Assembly: GCA_947372405.1 (NCBI GenBank)
Contig: CANBTO010000087.1
Location: 1-12,488 of the forward strand
From: Verrucomicrobiaceae bacterium
GTDB lineage: Bacteria; Verrucomicrobiota; Verrucomicrobiae; Verrucomicrobiales; Akkermansiaceae
Reading direction: 5' to 3'
Length of the DNA: 12,488 nt
A program made the position numbers and the translations under genes. Shown here one piece after another: positions 7,134 through 12,488 of the stretch. A model generated the notes under the pieces. The model saw only the letters and a program-made list of their open reading frames with translations, was not told where the DNA came from and did no database searches. How positions within the stretch are numbered: the first letter of the stretch is position 1; the number at the start of each line of letters is the position of its first letter.

Positions 7134-7954
7134 CCTTGTCCAAACGAGTCATCCTCCGGCGCGCCCTGCTCGTCATCCAGATCCTGTTCCTGTTACCGAT
7201 CCTGTGGTTCATCTATCACCTGGTGATGCCCCGTGGATTCACCAGCACCACCGCCGAGGTGCTGCCCCTCGAACTATCCACCGGAAAATTCCAGACCACC
7301 TACTATCCCGCCAAGGACCCGAAGGGCATCGTCATCGTCGCCACCGGTGACGGCGGCTGGTCCAACCAGTTCGAGGAGCCGCTGGCCCGCCATCTCGCCG
7401 CCTCCGGATTCGCGGTGGGCGGCTGGGACTGCCGGAAATTCGCGGACACCCGCAAGTTCAATCAAGCCCAGCTTGCGGAGTCCTTCAATGCCGCGGTGGC
7501 TGCTGTTAGAAAACGCGCGGGCATGCCTGCCGAAAGTCCCGTCTGGTTCACCGGATGGTCCACCGGCGCGGAATGGTCGCTCGCCGCCGCAGCAAGCACG
7601 GACCGGGAAAAACACCTCGTCGGCGTGCTTGCCGCCGCTCCCGGCGACCGCAGCCGGTATGGCATCACCGCCTCCGACCTGTTAGGCCTCGATCCCAGCG
7701 GGCCGGACACCTTCGCCTTGGTCGATCTCGCTTCCGGCCTCAAGGGCGTCCGCGTCGTGCAGTTCGCCGCCGCGCTCGATGTCATGGATGACGTCAAGTG
7801 GATCGAATCGCTCGGTCCGGAGACACCGCACAAGGTGGTGACGATTCCCAGCGCGCCGCATGACATGGGCGGAGCCGGTCCGCGCTTCCAATCGGACTTC
7901 GACATGGCCGTCCAGTGGATGCTCGACACGCCGCTGCAATCGGCAGCGCGTTGA
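7130..7954 (+). CDS. VirJ/AcvB-family serine hydrolase, likely aminoacyl-PG hydrolase
   Basis: A 274-aa alpha/beta hydrolase with an N-terminal membrane segment (about residues 9-31, after a basic start) that should anchor or export it to the periplasm. The hallmark GDGGW lies at 73-77. The nucleophile elbow is GWSTG with Ser144, and the likely catalytic His is His244 (SAPHDMGG). In Agrobacterium and Rhizobium, AcvB is encoded with lpiA (mprF-like) and hydrolyses lysyl-phosphatidylglycerol, reversing the MprF reaction. This protein has a single hydrolase domain, like VirJ and shorter than AcvB. It starts inside the mprF stop (ATGA), so the two are almost certainly translated from one mRNA. 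A lipid-hydrolase function is inferred from family and gene pairing. The gene ends 11 bp from the convergent acyltransferase gene. Confidence 0.87.
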   Translation: MTLSKRVILRRALLVIQILFLLPILWFIYHLVMPRGFTSTTAEVLPLELSTGKFQTTYYPAKDPKGIVIVATGDGGWSNQFEEPLARHLAASGFAVGGWDCRKFADTRKFNQAQLAESFNAAVAAVRKRAGMPAESPVWFTGWSTGAEWSLAAAASTDREKHLVGVLAAAPGDRSRYGITASDLLGLDPSGPDTFALVDLASGLKGVRVVQFAAALDVMDDVKWIESLGPETPHKVVTIPSAPHDMGGAGPRFQSDFDMAVQWMLDTPLQSAAR

Positions 7955-7966
7955 GGATACCGCGCT
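7945..7966. terminator. Possible hairpin at the convergent gene junction
   Basis: AGCGCG at 7945-7950 and CGCGCT at 7961-7966 form a perfect 6-bp GC-rich stem with a 10-nt loop. It touches the stop codons of both converging genes. There is no clear T-tract on either side, so it is only a weak candidate for a shared terminator, although it is the only structure in the 11-bp gap. Confidence 0.3.
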
Positions 7967-9096
7967 CAGACGGATTTCACGGGCTCCGGACCCTTTGTCC
8001 ACGGTAGGCCTGGCCGGCGGGATTTCATCGAGAGCGCCGGTTTCTCTATGGCATGCCAGCTCAACAGCGCGAGCGCGATGGACGCAGCGAAGACGTAGGC
8101 CAGTGCTGTTAGGGAGGCCAGCAGTCCGAGTTGCACGAGCACGTTGATGACCACCGAATGATAGAGATAGGTGCCGTAGGAAAGATCCGTGCCGCGCAGC
8201 AGCCTGCGCGACAGCGTGGGCGCGCTGAAGGCGGCGGAGATGGCGCAGAGCGCGAGCAGCGTGCGGGACGGAAGGTAGGCGAGATAGTAGGGGACCGAGC
8301 GGAAACCTATCAGCGTTTGGACAGCCGTCATGAAAAGCGCGTAGGCGGCGAAATACCAAAGCGCCTTCCCTTCCAGCCATCTGCGCAGCATTGCGAAATT
8401 CCAGTGGAGCAGGATGCCCAGCATGAACATCCAGAGGTGGGGGACGAGCGTGACGTGCAGGAGCTTGAAAACGAGCGGTGCCGCCGTGAATCCGCCCCGG
8501 CCGTTGACCTTGTGGTCCATCACGCAGTATGCCGCGAAGGAGACGAGGAACATCGCTGTTGTTAGAATGGCCACGGGTTTTCCCCCGCCTTTCCTCAGCA
8601 CGTGGAACAACGGGACGAAGGCGTAGAACTGAAGCTCCACCGTAATCGTCCAGAGCGCGCCGTTCGCCACACCGATGCCGAATCCGCGGAAGTGGTCCGG
8701 GTTGTAGAACTGGAAAAACGAAACCTGGCCCGCCAGCCAGGCCGCGAAGGTTTTGGAAAACACGAAGTCCGCGTGGAGGAAACCGAATACTCCCAGCGCT
8801 GCAAGCGTGACGGCCAGACAGACCCAAAGTGCGGGAAAGATCCGCAGGCCGCGCCGCCAGAAATACCCCCGCAGGTCCGACGGATCACGCTCGAATGACT
8901 GTACGATGAGGAAGCCGCTGATCACGAAAAACACCGGTACGCCAGGAAGCATCTTGAACGCCTCGAAAGCCTGCCTGCCCGGGGGCGAGAGCTGTTTCAC
9001 CAGATCCGTGTGGCCGATCGCATGCGCCAGCACCACCTGTGCGGCGGCCAGCAGGCGGATCAGATCGAAATTATTCTCTCGGCGGGGGGACGACAT
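7966..9096 (-). CDS. OafA-type membrane acyltransferase (Acyltransferase_3)
   Basis: A 376-aa polytopic membrane protein of the Acyltransferase_3 family, which acylates sugars or other exported molecules in surface polysaccharide or antibiotic pathways. The N-terminus has the family pattern ENNFDLIRLLAA with Arg14 and the likely catalytic His25 (VLAHA). PGVPVFFVISGFLI at 51-64 is the family hallmark, and RRGLRIFPAL at 81-90 follows. About ten hydrophobic segments fill the rest, and TDLSYGTYLYH lies near the C-terminus. I chose the ATG at 9096 because family members begin a few residues before this pattern; an ATG at 9120 adds eight residues. The frame continues open to 9543, but that part is antisense to dinB. 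No Shine-Dalgarno is visible before either start. No glycosyltransferases lie nearby, so the acceptor is unknown. Confidence 0.9.
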   Translation of the reverse strand: MSSPRRENNFDLIRLLAAAQVVLAHAIGHTDLVKQLSPPGRQAFEAFKMLPGVPVFFVISGFLIVQSFERDPSDLRGYFWRRGLRIFPALWVCLAVTLAALGVFGFLHADFVFSKTFAAWLAGQVSFFQFYNPDHFRGFGIGVANGALWTITVELQFYAFVPLFHVLRKGGGKPVAILTTAMFLVSFAAYCVMDHKVNGRGGFTAAPLVFKLLHVTLVPHLWMFMLGILLHWNFAMLRRWLEGKALWYFAAYALFMTAVQTLIGFRSVPYYLAYLPSRTLLALCAISAAFSAPTLSRRLLRGTDLSYGTYLYHSVVINVLVQLGLLASLTALAYVFAASIALALLSWHAIEKPALSMKSRRPGLPWTKGPEPVKSV

Positions 9097-9213
9097 GTGA
9101 ATGCGCGGACATTTTTCCATGAAATGCGGCACCAAGACAATCCCCTGATCGCGTAGTTGGAATCGGTTCTTCCCCCGCCCGCGTGGATCGGGACAATCCC
9201 GGCGACACGGCTC
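9097..9213. promoter_or_regulatory. Divergent intergenic region between acyltransferase and dinB, with repeats
   Basis: These 117 bp should hold promoters for both genes. A 9-bp direct repeat GACAATCCC occurs at 9136-9144 and 9192-9200, 56 bp apart. The second copy is part of a short inverted repeat, CGGGA-CAA-TCCCG (9189-9201), ending 12 nt before the dinB ATG. I found no LexA-type SOS box of E. coli (CTGT-N8-ACAG) or Bacillus type. A regulatory function for the repeats is only a possibility. Confidence 0.35.
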
Positions 9214-10254
9214 ATGAGGAAAATTATCCACATCGACATGGATTGCTTCTACGCGGCCATCGAGGAGCGCGACGATCCATCGCTGCGCGGCAAACCCCTC
9301 GCGGTGGCGGGCAAGGACCGCCGCAGCGTGCTGACCACCGCGAACTACGAGGCGCGCAAATACGGCTGCCGTTCCGCCATGCCGGTGTTCAAGGCGCTGG
9401 AGCTCTGCCCGCATCTCAAGATCGTTCCCGTCCGCTTCGACGCCTACCGCGCCGTCAGCTCGGGAATCCGCGCGATCTTCGGGCGCTTCACCGAAATCAT
9501 CGAACCGCTCTCGCTGGATGAGGCCTACCTCGATGTCTCCCACCTTCAGTCCGGCGGAGCGGCCGTCGCTCGCGAGATCCGCGCACAGATTTTCGAGGAA
9601 ACCCGGCTCACCGCCTCCGCCGGCATCTCATCTAACAAGCTCATCGCCAAGATCGCCTCGGACATGAGGAAACCGAACGGCCAGTTCGAAGTAAAGCCGG
9701 AGGAAATCCCGGCCTTCATCACCACGCTGCCCGTCGGCCGGCTGTGGGGAGTCGGCGGCAAGATGCGCGTGAAACTATCGGCCCTCGGCGTGGAGACCTG
9801 CGCGGATCTCCAGAAGCTCGACCAGATCGAGCTTGCACGCCGTTTCGGCAAATGGGGACTCGAGCTCTGGCAGCTCTGCCGCGGCATCGACGAGCGCCCG
9901 GTCAACACCGACCGCACCCGCAAGTCGCTCAGCAGCGAAACCACCTTTTCCGAAAACATCCCCGTCCTGCCCGCGCTCATCCCGCCGATGCGGGGCATGA
10001 TCGAGGGCCTCGCGGAGGATCTGGCAGCAAAACATTCGGACCGTGTCATCCGCTCGCTGGTGGTGAAGCTCAAGTTCGCGGACTTCGACCGCACCACCGC
10101 CGAGCGCGCCTTCCACACGCTGGACCACATGGTTTTCGAAGAGCTTCTCGCCGAGGCATGGAAACGAAGCGGCAACCGCGCGGTCAGGCTGTTAGGAGTC
10201 GGCGTTCGCTTCGAGGACCCGCGGGAGGACGTCCAGATGGACTTCTTCGGGTGA
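9214..10254 (+). CDS. dinB: DNA polymerase IV (Y-family translesion polymerase)
   Basis: A 346-aa error-prone DNA polymerase that copies past damaged bases; E. coli Pol IV has 351 aa. All catalytic carboxylates are present: Asp8 in IHIDMDCFYA (5-14) and Asp102-Glu103 in SLDEAYLDVS (100-109). The steric-gate region CFYAAIEERDDP and the SAGISSNKLIAKIASD segment are family-typical. The little-finger domain covers about residues 235-340. The protein ends in VQMDFFG, which fits a C-terminal sliding-clamp binding peptide (QxxFF-like). I chose the ATG at 9214 because it begins at the conserved MRKIIHIDMD; an in-frame TTG at 9157 would add 19 residues with no family resemblance. It stands alone between divergent and downstream genes. 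No SOS box is visible, so damage regulation is not shown. Confidence 0.96.
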   Translation: MRKIIHIDMDCFYAAIEERDDPSLRGKPLAVAGKDRRSVLTTANYEARKYGCRSAMPVFKALELCPHLKIVPVRFDAYRAVSSGIRAIFGRFTEIIEPLSLDEAYLDVSHLQSGGAAVAREIRAQIFEETRLTASAGISSNKLIAKIASDMRKPNGQFEVKPEEIPAFITTLPVGRLWGVGGKMRVKLSALGVETCADLQKLDQIELARRFGKWGLELWQLCRGIDERPVNTDRTRKSLSSETTFSENIPVLPALIPPMRGMIEGLAEDLAAKHSDRVIRSLVVKLKFADFDRTTAERAFHTLDHMVFEELLAEAWKRSGNRAVRLLGVGVRFEDPREDVQMDFFG

Positions 10255-10366
10255 GAGGGGAATGCCACTGCCATACGGAAACCCTCGCTTTTCTCCTTCC
10301 AGCCAAACCCGGACCCGTTAGTCTCGTTTCAAAGAAGTTCCCATCCGCTCCTCTCTCCGACCGCCC
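10255..10366 (+). other. Intergenic leader of the hsdMS genes
   Basis: This 112-bp gap has a pyrimidine-rich second half and no Shine-Dalgarno before the hsdM ATG. GAGGG at 10255-10259 could pair with CCCTC at 10282-10286, which is followed by GCTTTTCT. That would be a weak terminator for dinB with a long loop. A GTTAG motif lies at 10317-10321. No consensus promoter is evident. Confidence 0.3.
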
Positions 10367-11839
10367 ATGTTCGAACAAGCCTTCAAAAACATCGATGACG
10401 TCCTCCACAAGGACGCCGGATGCTCCAGCGAGCTGGACTACACCGAGCAGACCTCCTGGCTGCTCTTCCTGAAATACCTCGATGCCCTGGAGCACGACAA
10501 GGCCACCGAGGCCCGGCTGGAGGGCAGGAAATACACCCACATCATCGACAAGCCCTACCGCTGGGAAAGCTGGGCCGCGCCCAAGGACAAGTCCGGCAAG
10601 CTCGATCACAACAACGCCCTCACCGGCGACGACCTGCTGGACTTCGTCAACCGCCAGCTCTTCCCCTACCTCCAGGGCTTCAAGGCCAAGGCCAGCGGAC
10701 CGAACACCATCGAATACAAGATCGGCGAAATCTTCTCCGAAATCAAAAACCGCATCCAGAGCGGCTACAACCTGCGCGACATCATCGAGCCCATCGACGA
10801 ACTCCGCTTCCTCTCCCAGACCGAGAAACACGAGCTCTCCCACCTCTACGAGGCCAAGATCAAGAACATGGGCAATGCCGGTCGCAACGGCGGCGAGTAT
10901 TACACCCCGCGCCCGCTCATCCGCGCCATCATCAAGGTCGTCGATCCCAAGATCGGCGAGACCATCTACGACGGCGCGGCCGGCTCCGGCGGGTTCCTCT
11001 GCGAGGCCTTCGAATATATGTCCCATAGGTCCGATAAGTCCCATGGGACCAGACTCACCACGAAGGACCTGACCATCCTCCAAACAAAGACTTTCTTTGG
11101 AAAGGAAAAGAAGTCCCTCGCCTACGTCATTGCGATCATGAACATGATCCTGCACGGCATCGAGGCACCGAACATCATCCACACCAACACCCTCGCCGAG
11201 AATCTCGCAGACGTGCAGGCGAAGGACCAGTATGACGTCATTCTCGCCAATCCGCCCTTCGGCGGCAAGGAGCGGCCGGAAGTGCAGCAAAACTTCCACA
11301 TCCGCACCGGCGAGACCGCCTTCCTCTTCCTCCAGCACTTCATCCGCCTGCTCAAGGCCGGAGGCCGCGGCGGTATCGTCATCAAGAACACCTTTCTCTC
11401 CAACACGGACAACGCCTCCGTCAGCCTGCGGAAACTGTTATTGCAGAACTGCAATCTCCACACCGTGCTCGATTGCCCCGGTGGCACCTTCCAGGGCGCG
11501 GGCGTGAAAACCGTGGTGCTGTTTTTCGAAAAAGGCGCGCCCACCCGCAAGGTCTGGTTCTACCAGCTCGACCCCGGCCGGAACATGGGGAAAACCAACC
11601 CGCTCAACGACGCCGACCTCGCTGACTTCATTGACCGGCAGAAGACCTTTGCCGACTCGCCGAAGAGCTGGAGCGTGGACGTGAAAGACATCGATCCGAA
11701 AACCTGCGATCTCTCCGTGAAAAACCCGGACGGCGGCGAGGAAATCACCCACCGCAGCCCGGCGGTCATCATGAAGGAAATCGCCGCGCTGGATAAGGAA
11801 AGCGCGGAGGTTCTGAAATCCATCAAGGCGCTGTTATGA
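10367..11839 (+). CDS. hsdM: Type I restriction-modification methyltransferase subunit HsdM
   Basis: A 490-aa N6-adenine DNA methyltransferase that acts with HsdS to methylate a bipartite target and protect it from HsdR cleavage. Residues 1-140 form the HsdM N-terminal helical domain (SSELDYTEQTSWLLFLKYLD). GEYYTPRPLIR at 176-186 leads into the catalytic domain. The SAM-binding motif I is DGAAGSGGF at 202-210, and the catalytic motif IV is NPPF at 295-298. Length and motif order are normal. Residues 219-228 (SHRSDKSHGT) are encoded by a 9-nt-period repeat and look like an insertion in the linker after motif I; the frame is intact. The stop overlaps the hsdS start (ATGA, 11836-11839), the usual arrangement. 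No hsdR is in the window; it would be expected downstream. Confidence 0.96.
   Translation: MFEQAFKNIDDVLHKDAGCSSELDYTEQTSWLLFLKYLDALEHDKATEARLEGRKYTHIIDKPYRWESWAAPKDKSGKLDHNNALTGDDLLDFVNRQLFPYLQGFKAKASGPNTIEYKIGEIFSEIKNRIQSGYNLRDIIEPIDELRFLSQTEKHELSHLYEAKIKNMGNAGRNGGEYYTPRPLIRAIIKVVDPKIGETIYDGAAGSGGFLCEAFEYMSHRSDKSHGTRLTTKDLTILQTKTFFGKEKKSLAYVIAIMNMILHGIEAPNIIHTNTLAENLADVQAKDQYDVILANPPFGGKERPEVQQNFHIRTGETAFLFLQHFIRLLKAGGRGGIVIKNTFLSNTDNASVSLRKLLLQNCNLHTVLDCPGGTFQGAGVKTVVLFFEKGAPTRKVWFYQLDPGRNMGKTNPLNDADLADFIDRQKTFADSPKSWSVDVKDIDPKTCDLSVKNPDGGEEITHRSPAVIMKEIAALDKESAEVLKSIKALL
11021..11050 (+). repeat. In-frame 9-nt tandem repeat with palindrome inside hsdM
   Basis: Three consecutive 9-nt units are visible: TCCCATAGG (11021-11029), TCCGATAAG (11030-11038) and TCCCATGGG (11039-11047), then ACC. 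Each unit is three codons, giving SHR-SDK-SHG in HsdM. The last unit is part of a perfect 12-bp palindrome, GTCCCATGGGAC (11038-11049). GGTCC at 11028-11032 and GGACC at 11046-11050 are also inverted. It resembles a small dispersed repeat inserted in a tolerant surface linker. Confidence 0.75.
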
Positions 11840-12488
11840 AGAAGGGGTGGTCTTGGAAACTGTTGGGTGATGTCTGCAAAACAGGCTCTGGAGGGACGCC
11901 GTTGAGTTCGCGAAAGGAATTTTATCAAGGCGGCAAAATTCCATGGCTTGTTAGCGGCGAGGTAGCTCAAGGAAATGTGCGTGAGGCGAAGAACTTCATC
12001 ACGAAAGCAGGGCTTGAAAACTCTGCTGCAAAACTTTTCCCAAAGGACACCGTCTTGGTCGCAATGTATGGAGCTACAGCGGGACAAGTTGGAATCCTGC
12101 GGTTTGAAGCTGCAACGAACCAAGCGATTTGCGGAATCTTTCCAAACGAGAAGTTCGTTCCTGAATTTCTGTTCTACTTCTTGCTCGCTCAGAAAGATGA
12201 ACTGGTCGCTCAAGCAACCGGCAACGCCCAGCCAAATATCTCGCAGATAAAAATCAAAAATACGGAAATTCCCATACCCCCGCTCACCGAACAGCAGCGG
12301 ATCGTCGGCCTGCTCGACGAAGCGTTTGAGGGCATCGCCACCGCCAAAGCCAACGCCGAAAAGAACCTCCAAAACGCCCGCGCCCTCTTCGAAAGCCACC
12401 TCCAATCCGTCTTCTCCCAGCGGGGTATGGGGTGGGTGGAGACGACTGTGGACAAGATTTCGACCAATTTGGATAATAGGCGGGTGCC
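11836..12488 (+). CDS. hsdS: Type I restriction-modification specificity subunit HsdS (3' end beyond window)
   Basis: Partial gene: 217 codons are visible before the right edge. HsdS recognises the two halves of the target site and holds the HsdM (and HsdR) subunits. Residues about 1-146 are the first target recognition domain, with the typical GSGGTPLSSRKEFYQGG and IPWLVSGEV stretches (17-43) and NISQIKI near 134-140. Residues 147-193 are the conserved spacer helix, starting IPPLTEQQRIVGLLDEAF. The second recognition domain begins around residue 199 (GWVETTVDKIST) and is cut off. By hand count 11881-12240 has 179 G/C in 360 bases (about 50 %), against 73 in 120 (61 %) for the spacer at 12301-12420. 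That contrast suggests the recognition domain was exchanged. The ATG overlaps the hsdM stop. Confidence 0.93.
   Translation, partial: MKKGWSWKLLGDVCKTGSGGTPLSSRKEFYQGGKIPWLVSGEVAQGNVREAKNFITKAGLENSAAKLFPKDTVLVAMYGATAGQVGILRFEAATNQAICGIFPNEKFVPEFLFYFLLAQKDELVAQATGNAQPNISQIKIKNTEIPIPPLTEQQRIVGLLDEAFEGIATAKANAEKNLQNARALFESHLQSVFSQRGMGWVETTVDKISTNLDNRRV

Noticed and set aside
7682..8827. 381-codon minus-strand frame across the hydrolase/acyltransferase junction
   Set aside because: It is out of frame with the true acyltransferase and its translation is Arg/Ala/Pro-rich, typical of shadow frames in GC-rich DNA.
9097..9213. LexA/SOS box upstream of dinB
   Set aside because: No CTGT-N8-ACAG or GAAC-N4-GTTC-type palindrome was found in the region.
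9097..9543. Upstream extension of the acyltransferase frame
   Set aside because: It runs antisense through the conserved start of dinB; the Acyltransferase_3 N-terminal pattern begins just after 9096.
11021..11050. CRISPR-like array
   Set aside because: The units are only 9 nt, contiguous and without spacers, and lie inside an intact coding frame.
10184..11338. 384-codon open frame on the minus strand
   Set aside because: It is antisense to dinB's end and hsdM, is rich in low-complexity Glu/Val/Leu/Gly runs and has no family motif; hsdM on the other strand is certain.
11560..12405. 281-codon minus-strand frame antisense to hsdM/hsdS
   Set aside because: The plus-strand HsdM end and HsdS recognition domain are clear; this frame shows no motif.

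Overview
The window comes from a GC-rich bacterial chromosome (roughly 60-65 % GC in most lines). Gene content, weak or absent Shine-Dalgarno sequences and short 9-nt tandem repeats suggest a member of the Verrucomicrobiota (Luteolibacter/Verrucomicrobiaceae-like). This is recognition, not proof, because no rRNA or marker gene is present. The window holds ten protein genes, two of them cut by the window edges. There are no RNA genes, no CRISPR array and no recognisable insertion sequence.

Layout. (1) 3194 down to 1, minus strand: three genes joined by ATGA overlaps. They encode a CDP-alcohol phosphatidyltransferase, a fused alpha/beta-hydrolase/SAM methyltransferase and a PAP2-type membrane phosphatase. 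This matches the ynbA-ynbC-ynbD part of the E. coli ynbABCD lipid cluster, without ynbB at the expected place. (2) 3295-4385, plus strand: a zinc-dependent N-acetylmuramoyl-L-alanine amidase, joined by a GTGA overlap to a YkgJ-type cysteine-cluster protein. (3) 4527-7954, plus strand: an MprF-type aminoacyl-phosphatidylglycerol synthase/flippase of 868 aa, joined by an ATGA overlap to a VirJ/AcvB-type hydrolase. This is a synthesis-plus-hydrolysis pair like rhizobial lpiA-acvB. (4) 9096 down to 7966, minus strand: an OafA-type membrane acyltransferase, convergent with the hydrolase. (5) 9214-10254, plus strand: DNA polymerase IV (dinB), divergent from the acyltransferase. (6) 10367-12488, plus strand: hsdM and the first half of hsdS of a type I restriction-modification system. 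No hsdR is inside the window.

How it fits together. Positions 1 to about 9100 look like a cell-envelope neighbourhood: phospholipid head-group attachment and removal, charge modification of phosphatidylglycerol, peptidoglycan cleavage and acylation. The right end is DNA repair and genome defence. The first recognition domain of hsdS is about 50 % GC between sequence of about 60 %, as expected for an exchanged specificity module.

Unexplained by the genes: every TTAG tetramer in the window on either strand (16 of 16) lies inside GTTAG, usually TGTTAGR, with 12 on the plus strand and 4 on the minus. In addition, two in-frame 9-nt-period repeats with a CCATA core lie in the amidase leader and in a linker of HsdM.
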